A stretch of 64,000 nt of DNA, from positions 124,001 to 188,000 of the forward strand of contig JAPOPW010000038.1 of the NCBI GenBank assembly GCA_026712715.1, written 5' to 3'. This document shows positions 58,900 through 64,000 of this stretch, one piece after another. Every line of letters begins with the position of its first letter. Position 1 is the first letter of the stretch. Under the pieces are notes generated by a model. It searched no databases. It saw nothing but the letters and a program-made list of their open reading frames with translations, and was not told the origin of the DNA. The DNA is from Immundisolibacterales bacterium (GTDB taxonomy: Bacteria > Pseudomonadota > Gammaproteobacteria > HK1). Both the position numbers and the translations under genes were made by a program.

Positions 58900-61278
58900 T
58901 CATGCCGGGAGCTCGACTTGCGGCCCGGAACGTCGGTCCACCGCGGTCAGCAGGGCGGGCAGAAGCAGCAGATCGGCGACGAGCGCGAAGGCGATGATCA
59001 TTGCCGTCAACACCCCGACCTGCGCGGTCGGAACGAACGGAGAAAACGCGAATATCAGGAAGCCGGCCACCAGCACGACCGTCGTGGCAAGAAGGGCGCG
59101 GCCGGCGGAGTCAAAGGCGTGACGCACCGCCTCTTCGGGACCGTGGCCGTAGTCGCGCCGTGCGAGCTGGTACTTGCTCAGGAAATGCACGGTGTCATCC
59201 ACGACGATACCGATGGTCATTGCCACCACGACAGAAAGCGAGAGCCCGACCTGCCCGACCATCAACCCCCAGATCCCGAACCCCAACACGGCGGGGATCA
59301 GGTTCGGGACGATGCTGATCAAGCCGAGGCGAATTGAACGCAAGGCAAGGAGAAGAACGCCGGAAATGGCCAGGAGCACGACCATCGTCCCGATCAGCAT
59401 GGCGCGGATGTTGCGTTGCCCGATGTAGGCGAACAATGCCGCCGGACCGGTGCTGTTGACACTGGCAACATGCGGCGCGTTTTCTTTCAGCCAGGCTTCG
59501 GCACGCGCGTTCAGCGCGAGCAGCTCTTGCGAGTCGAGGGTCTTCGCCGAGATCGTTACCCGCGTCGCGGATCTGGACCGATCGATCTGATTGTTCAGGT
59601 TCAGACCTTGAGGAAGGGATAGCTCGTAAAGGAGCAGGTATTGCGCCGCCAGCTCCCGACTCTCGGGAATGCGGTACGAAGCCTCGTCGTCGCCATGCAT
59701 GCTCTTGTTGATCTGCCTGAAGGTATCGCTGATGACCGCCACGTGCCGTACGGGAGGCTGCTCACGGTACCATTCGGCGAAACTCGAGACCTCGGCGAGA
59801 AAATCGGGATCGGTGACGCCGCCCTCGGTGGACGCTTCAAGCGAGTACTCGAGCAGGGTGTTGCCGCTCAAGCGCTCATCCATGAAGTCCGTGTCCTGGC
59901 GAAACTCCACGCTCTCGTCGAAGAAGTGAACCAGAACGTCGTTGAGCTCGTTGCGCGGAATGGCAAGGGCCATCGCCAGCACTACGGCCAGCCACCCCCA
60001 GATCAGCGGCCTTCGGTTGCGCAGCACGAAGTCCGCCACGAGCACCATCGTGGGTCCGCGGAGCCGGCGATCCCTTGGCGTGCGAATCGGGAGTAGTGAC
60101 AGCAGGGCCGGCAGGAACGTGACGGAAAGAACGAAGGAAGCAACGATGCCGATTGCGACGAAGTTGCCCAGGTGGCGGTAGGGCGGAACTTCCGAGAAAT
60201 TCATGCTCAGGAACCCCAGCGCGGTCGTGAGGCTCGCCAGGAACACCGGGTACAGGTTGAGCCTGACGGACTCGACGATGGCGTCGTGCCGCGTATCCCC
60301 TTCACGCATGCGCTGCTGCAAGGTCACCAGCAGGTGGACGCAGTTCGCCACGACGATCATCAACACGATGGTCGGAGCCGGCGAGATGGGTGGGGAAAAC
60401 GGCAAGCCGATCCATGCGCCCAGGCCCACGGACACGAGAATGGAACAGACGATGACCGTGCCGGTCGCGACGACCCCCGGCCAGCCACGGGTAACCAGGC
60501 CAAGGACCAGCGCCATGAGCAGAAGGCTTGCGGGCAGGAAGACAATCTGGCTGTCGATCGAAGCCTCGACGAAGGTCTGGTTGACCATCGTCGTACCGAC
60601 GATGCGAACGTCCAGGTCGGGGAATCGCTCTTCGGTCTCGGCGGCAAGCGACCTGGCGAACTCGGCAACTTCGGCGACCGCCTCCAGCAGACCCTCCTCC
60701 GGCAGCTCGACGGTGACATTCACGACGCTGACATCGCCGTCCCTGGCCACAATGCTGCCCTCGATGCGAGGGTCGGACAATGCGACGGCACGAATTCGCG
60801 CGCGCGCTTCGTCCCGGTCCAGCTCTTCGGGACTGACGAGATCGCGCACATGCAGCTCGTCGCCGTCCGCCGTCGTGTATTGAAAATTGGCGAGCGAGTC
60901 GACGCGCCTGGAATACGGCGTGTGCCAAGCGGCCTCCGTGAGCCAGACGGATGCCCCGAGCGCAGTCTGCGACGTGGCGTCGCCGTCATCCGGAACGATC
61001 AGGAACGCGACGTTCTCGTTCTTCCCGTAGGTATTCTCCAGCGCTTCCAGGGCGAGAAGCTGCGGATTGTCCTCGTCGAAGAAGATTCGGTAATTGGCCG
61101 AGAACTCGAGAAAGGCAATCCCGGACGACGCGACGGCAACCAACAGCAGCATTGCCGTGATGACCGGCCAGCGGGCCGAGAGCATCCGTTCGGCAAAACG
61201 CGCGGAGAATTGCTCTCCCGCTATGCCGCGCTGGTGCACAGTGCCGGAGTCACGGTTCTTGTACGACCACAGGGGCAA
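58900..61278 (-). CDS. RND/MMPL-family exporter (HAE3-like)
   Basis: A 792-residue protein with two matching halves, each with a periplasmic domain and several membrane segments. The second half has GIVVDDTVHFLSKYQ, typical of the MMPL/HAE3 group, and the first has VVANCVHLLVTLQQ at the same place. It is shorter than AcrB-type pumps and usually moves lipids, sterols, pigments or similar hydrophobic compounds. It sits between the halogenase-like gene and the NHLM export genes. Several ATG and TTG codons before residue 40 make the exact start uncertain. Confidence 0.9.
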   Translation of the reverse strand: MPLWSYKNRDSGTVHQRGIAGEQFSARFAERMLSARWPVITAMLLLVAVASSGIAFLEFSANYRIFFDEDNPQLLALEALENTYGKNENVAFLIVPDDGDATSQTALGASVWLTEAAWHTPYSRRVDSLANFQYTTADGDELHVRDLVSPEELDRDEARARIRAVALSDPRIEGSIVARDGDVSVVNVTVELPEEGLLEAVAEVAEFARSLAAETEERFPDLDVRIVGTTMVNQTFVEASIDSQIVFLPASLLLMALVLGLVTRGWPGVVATGTVIVCSILVSVGLGAWIGLPFSPPISPAPTIVLMIVVANCVHLLVTLQQRMREGDTRHDAIVESVRLNLYPVFLASLTTALGFLSMNFSEVPPYRHLGNFVAIGIVASFVLSVTFLPALLSLLPIRTPRDRRLRGPTMVLVADFVLRNRRPLIWGWLAVVLAMALAIPRNELNDVLVHFFDESVEFRQDTDFMDERLSGNTLLEYSLEASTEGGVTDPDFLAEVSSFAEWYREQPPVRHVAVISDTFRQINKSMHGDDEASYRIPESRELAAQYLLLYELSLPQGLNLNNQIDRSRSATRVTISAKTLDSQELLALNARAEAWLKENAPHVASVNSTGPAALFAYIGQRNIRAMLIGTMVVLLAISGVLLLALRSIRLGLISIVPNLIPAVLGFGIWGLMVGQVGLSLSVVVAMTIGIVVDDTVHFLSKYQLARRDYGHGPEEAVRHAFDSAGRALLATTVVLVAGFLIFAFSPFVPTAQVGVLTAMIIAFALVADLLLLPALLTAVDRRSGPQVELPA

Positions 61279-61669
61279 GCGGCTCGCCGGATTTCACTGT
61301 ATTGCCAGTCTGGGAGCGCGTTCACCACGATGAAGCAGTGCGAATTGTACCTGGATCGCCCTTCGCAACCGAAAGCGGCGCGGTGGCACCGTGCGTCGCA
61401 AGGTGGCGAGCTCATCGACAATGGAGCCGTTCGGTGGGACGCGCCGCACGCGAATCCTCTCCTGCGCTTCCCTGGAGGGTCGAAGAATACCATGGCCATG
61501 TTCCATCCGGATCCACCGTCACGCTGGAACCTGCGCACTTGCACGGGCACGGAGCACGCGACCCCGCGAGCCCCGCGCTTCCTTGAAATCGGGTAGTCGG
61601 GCCGGGGATTGCGCGCGGTCGGTATTGCCATTGCAGGTGAGCTGTCCGCGCGACGCGCCCGGACCGTGG
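61279..61669. other. Gap between the halogenase-like gene and the RND exporter gene
   Basis: About 390 bases without a convincing gene. Open frames on both strands (for example minus 61221-61724) have no recognisable domain and read like antisense. It probably holds a promoter for the RND-HlyD-ABC block. A small peptide gene below the detection limit cannot be excluded. Confidence 0.5.
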
Positions 61670-62944
61670 CTAGTATCCAAGACCCTGAGACATCTGGGCA
61701 TAGCTGGTGAGAGGAACCGCGCACATCCGGTTCCAGTCCGACCTGTCGATGACCGGCCGTTTCAGCAGCTCGATCATTGCATTGAACTTCTCGAGCGCGG
61801 AGCAGCCCACCACCTCCGGATCGGCGGCCGCACGGTGCCGCGGCCAGGCGTGGTGCCGCGCGTAACGCCAGAACTCGCTGTCGTACCGGGATCCGCAGGA
61901 ATAGTGCCAGCCGACGAACAGTCCGTAGCAGAGCATGCTTCCGACCAGGAACCGATTGACCACCGGGGCATCGCTATCGAGGTTCTTCACCGAACGGTTG
62001 AGGCGCATGTGGAGAATCATGCCGATCTGGAGCTGGGCGGACACGATCGCCGTAGCTTCGAGGGGTTCCATGAACGCCGCTGCGTTGCCAACACGCGCCA
62101 CCGCGCCATCGAAGATTCGACGTTGCACGAAATTGGGAAACGGAACGGTGGCGCGCGGCTCGAATTCCCTGACGCCGTCGGCTTCCAGGAATGCATCGAA
62201 GTCCGATTCGACCTCGGCGAGGCTGGATACATCGCGGTTGAAGATGTACCCGTAGGAAGTATGCACGGCAAGCGGAATGACGAAAATCCAGCCGTGCGGA
62301 CGCGCAACTGCCCGCGTATAGGTATGCTGCACCAGGGTCCGGTTCTTTTCGCCCCCGACTATTGGCGGGCAGCGTCGGATGACGGCGGTATTCGTGGGAA
62401 TGAAGGAAATGTCGATGTGCCGGTCGGGATCGAGCTTTGCCGGAAACCCGCGGGCATCGAAGACCAGGTCATACCGTTCCGACGCCCGGCCCTCGAATTC
62501 CACTTGCGCCCCGCCCTGCACCCTCGTGATATCCAGCACCTTCGCATCGATGTGGCGCGCGCGCGTGCTCTCCTGAAGCAGGCCGGCCAGACAATCGGCG
62601 GACAGGTGGTAGGCGTAGGACACCTGTTGGGGTGTGAAGTAGTGGGTGAAGCGCCAATTGCGCCGACCCCATCCTTCGAATGCAACACCGTACTTGCGCG
62701 TCCCCTCCAGGCGCTGCTGAATGGTCTCGTGGGGAAGCTTGGTCAGTTTGTGGAGCTCCTGAACCAGGCTCGGCCAGCTACCCTCGCCCACTCCGATTAC
62801 CGGGATGCGCGAGTCATAGATGTGGTGCAGCTCGTGGTCGCGGTCAGGGAGAAGACGCGTTACGCTGGCGGCGGCAATGGAACCTGCGGTCCCCCGCCCG
62901 ACCACCGCGATCTTCCGCAAGGACTCGCTGCCCGGCAGGATCAT
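61670..62944 (-). CDS. Flavin-dependent tryptophan-halogenase-like protein
   Basis: A 424-residue flavoprotein related to tryptophan halogenases. FAD binding appears as GRGTAG (16-21) and GVGEGSWPSL. Lys84 (TRKYGVAFEGW) and Glu296 (FMEPLEATAI) match the catalytic Lys79 and Glu346 of PrnA. The diagnostic W-x-W-x-I-P is altered: GWIFVIP keeps the first Trp and the Ile-Pro, but the second Trp is Phe221. It is about 100 residues shorter than PrnA, mainly before residue 200. Halogenation is plausible but not assured; another FAD-dependent oxidation is the alternative. It is encoded beside an exporter and an outer-membrane protein. Confidence 0.82.
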   Translation of the reverse strand: MILPGSESLRKIAVVGRGTAGSIAAASVTRLLPDRDHELHHIYDSRIPVIGVGEGSWPSLVQELHKLTKLPHETIQQRLEGTRKYGVAFEGWGRRNWRFTHYFTPQQVSYAYHLSADCLAGLLQESTRARHIDAKVLDITRVQGGAQVEFEGRASERYDLVFDARGFPAKLDPDRHIDISFIPTNTAVIRRCPPIVGGEKNRTLVQHTYTRAVARPHGWIFVIPLAVHTSYGYIFNRDVSSLAEVESDFDAFLEADGVREFEPRATVPFPNFVQRRIFDGAVARVGNAAAFMEPLEATAIVSAQLQIGMILHMRLNRSVKNLDSDAPVVNRFLVGSMLCYGLFVGWHYSCGSRYDSEFWRYARHHAWPRHRAAADPEVVGCSALEKFNAMIELLKRPVIDRSDWNRMCAVPLTSYAQMSQGLGY

Positions 62945-63032
62945 CTCTCATGACCTCCAGCATGTCGGTCGAGTGCCAGCTCCCGAACCACTCGTCACTT
63001 GAAGATGCCCTCGCCGCCAGCGCCGGGCGACA

Positions 63033-64000
63033 TCAGAAGCTGAACGTGAAATCAACGCCGAGGAAGCTGTCGCGCCGGCCGCCGTAGGTCGGGTCCCTCG
63101 GGTCCGAGCTCAGAGTCGCGCTCGCTTCCAGGCGCAACAGCCAGCGATTCGAAAGGCGGCGCCTGAGCTCCAGGTTCAACGCGCGGTATTCGTGGCGGAG
63201 GTCCCCCAGGAGGCCCGCCACGATCTCGGTTCCCGGCAGATCGTTCAACGCGAGGACGCCCGCGGCATACACGTCGTTCGCCCTGACATTGGTGGCACGG
63301 CGCCCGCGGCCATCGAAGTGCCACTCCGCGAAGGCGGTCAAGTCCGCGCGGGTTCCGAACACGCCATAGAGAGTGCGCTCGAAGCCGAAGATTACTGCGC
63401 AGAAATCCTCCTCTTCGCCCAGGAGATTGCGCGATCCGCCGCGGCACATGCCTTCCGTCTTGTAGAGCCAGGGCTCGGTCGTGAGCTGTGCGTCGATCCC
63501 GAGCTGCCATATCTGCTCGTAGTACGGGGTCAACGGCGCTTCGACGGCCGGGGACCGCTCGGAATGGTGGCCGAAGAGAAACAACGGTTCGCGGCTCGTT
63601 CCGGCAAAGGCGCTCACGCCGAAATCGAGCAATCCCACGGCGTTGCCGTAGCGAGCCGCGAGATCCACATGGCGCTCCTTCGCACCGCTCTCGTACCGGG
63701 GGTTCTCATCGATCGGCCGGCCGGACCGGTGCCGCCCGGATTGCCCGGGAAACGTTCGCTTGCGATGAAACGGTAGAACAAGCGTCTCGGCAATGCCCCA
63801 ATCGCCGCCAATCGTCAGACGCGCCATGGGCTGGCCCAGCTTCGGCCGATCCCGCGGATGCGCCACGAGGTCCGATTGATTGACGATGTCCACGAGGTTG
63901 TCGAGCTCGGCCACACCCCAGAAAACGCGATCGACACCCAGCCGAAGCTCCCAGGAATTCTCGCCCCAGTCTCCATGCATCAAGACGTAGGCCTCGCGCA
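63033..64000 (-). CDS. Outer-membrane beta-barrel protein (DUF1302/porin-like), N-terminus outside the window
   Basis: The 3' part of a gene that continues past position 64000. Visible residues start ELRLGVDRVFWGVAELDNLVDIVNQSD after a short leader, a stretch typical of DUF1302-type outer-membrane proteins (strand, then VFWG and DN). Alternating hydrophobic and polar strands continue, with acidic and aromatic loops, and the protein ends in GVDFTFSF, whose terminal Phe is the usual signal for outer-membrane assembly. Such proteins accompany RND/MMPL exporters in many lipid or pigment export clusters. The stop lies 88 bases before the halogenase-like gene. Confidence 0.75.
   Translation of the reverse strand, partial: REAYVLMHGDWGENSWELRLGVDRVFWGVAELDNLVDIVNQSDLVAHPRDRPKLGQPMARLTIGGDWGIAETLVLPFHRKRTFPGQSGRHRSGRPIDENPRYESGAKERHVDLAARYGNAVGLLDFGVSAFAGTSREPLFLFGHHSERSPAVEAPLTPYYEQIWQLGIDAQLTTEPWLYKTEGMCRGGSRNLLGEEEDFCAVIFGFERTLYGVFGTRADLTAFAEWHFDGRGRRATNVRANDVYAAGVLALNDLPGTEIVAGLLGDLRHEYRALNLELRRRLSNRWLLRLEASATLSSDPRDPTYGGRRDSFLGVDFTFSF

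Noticed and set aside
61221-61724. Minus-strand frame of 167 codons across the halogenase/RND gap as a precursor peptide
   Set aside because: No NHLP, Nif11 or double-Gly leader is visible, and it overlaps both flanking genes out of frame.

Overview
The window looks like chromosomal DNA of a high-GC gammaproteobacterium. The evidence is gene order and protein kinship: a parE-parC pair close to Escherichia-type topoisomerase IV, efp directly followed by epmA, a lepB-rnc-era-recO-pdxJ operon, a divergent rne/rluC pair, and yceD-rpmF-plsX-fabH-fabD-fabG-acpP-fabF-mltG-tmk-holB. I found no rRNA, tRNA, CRISPR array, insertion sequence or phage structural gene. The genus cannot be read from the sequence.

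Layout. 0-9 kb: a crotonase, a three-gene cassette of circularly permuted ATP-grasp, alpha-E and transglutaminase-like proteins, then a thiamine-diphosphate E1 of the AceE/transketolase type, a degenerate E2-like protein and a PaaK-type CoA ligase. 9-16.6 kb: two tandem DUF1538 membrane proteins with a PII-like regulator, then ampD, a DUF1249 gene, a lytic transglycosylase, mazG, folE2 and xseB. 16.8-19.6 kb: an ABC importer of the NMT1/THI5-SsuABC type. 20-43.7 kb: the housekeeping core (topoisomerase IV, EF-P and its lysyl-ligase, signal peptidase, RNase III, Era, RecO, PdxJ, RNase E, RluC, fatty-acid synthesis, MltG, Tmk, HolB). 43.7-50 kb: a catabolic module with a thioesterase, a gentisate dioxygenase-like cupin protein, a Rieske oxygenase alpha subunit, a convergent beta subunit, an MFS carrier, a VOC fragment and an agmatinase-family ureohydrolase.

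50.4-64 kb, all on the minus strand, is the most unusual region. It reads as a biosynthesis and export cluster built around the NHLP/NHLM ribosomal peptide secretion machinery. It holds an NHLM ABC transporter with a C39 peptidase, its ABC partner, and a very short HlyD-like adaptor. The only protein I found carrying an NHLP-type (nitrile-hydratase-like) leader is not a short precursor. It is a 444-residue protein whose leader is fused to a terpene-cyclase/prenyltransferase-like helical domain. The cluster also has a conserved-looking protein of unknown function, an RND/MMPL exporter, a flavin-dependent halogenase-like protein with an altered signature motif, and an outer-membrane barrel protein cut by the window edge. 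My inference is that an NHLP leader here tags or regulates an enzyme rather than a peptide, and that the halogenase, RND pump and outer-membrane protein act on or export the related product.

Limits: everything rests on reading the sequence and translations by eye. Functions come from recognised motifs and gene order. Starts are chosen from overlap, Shine-Dalgarno-like sequence and family length. Promoter and operator calls are weak.
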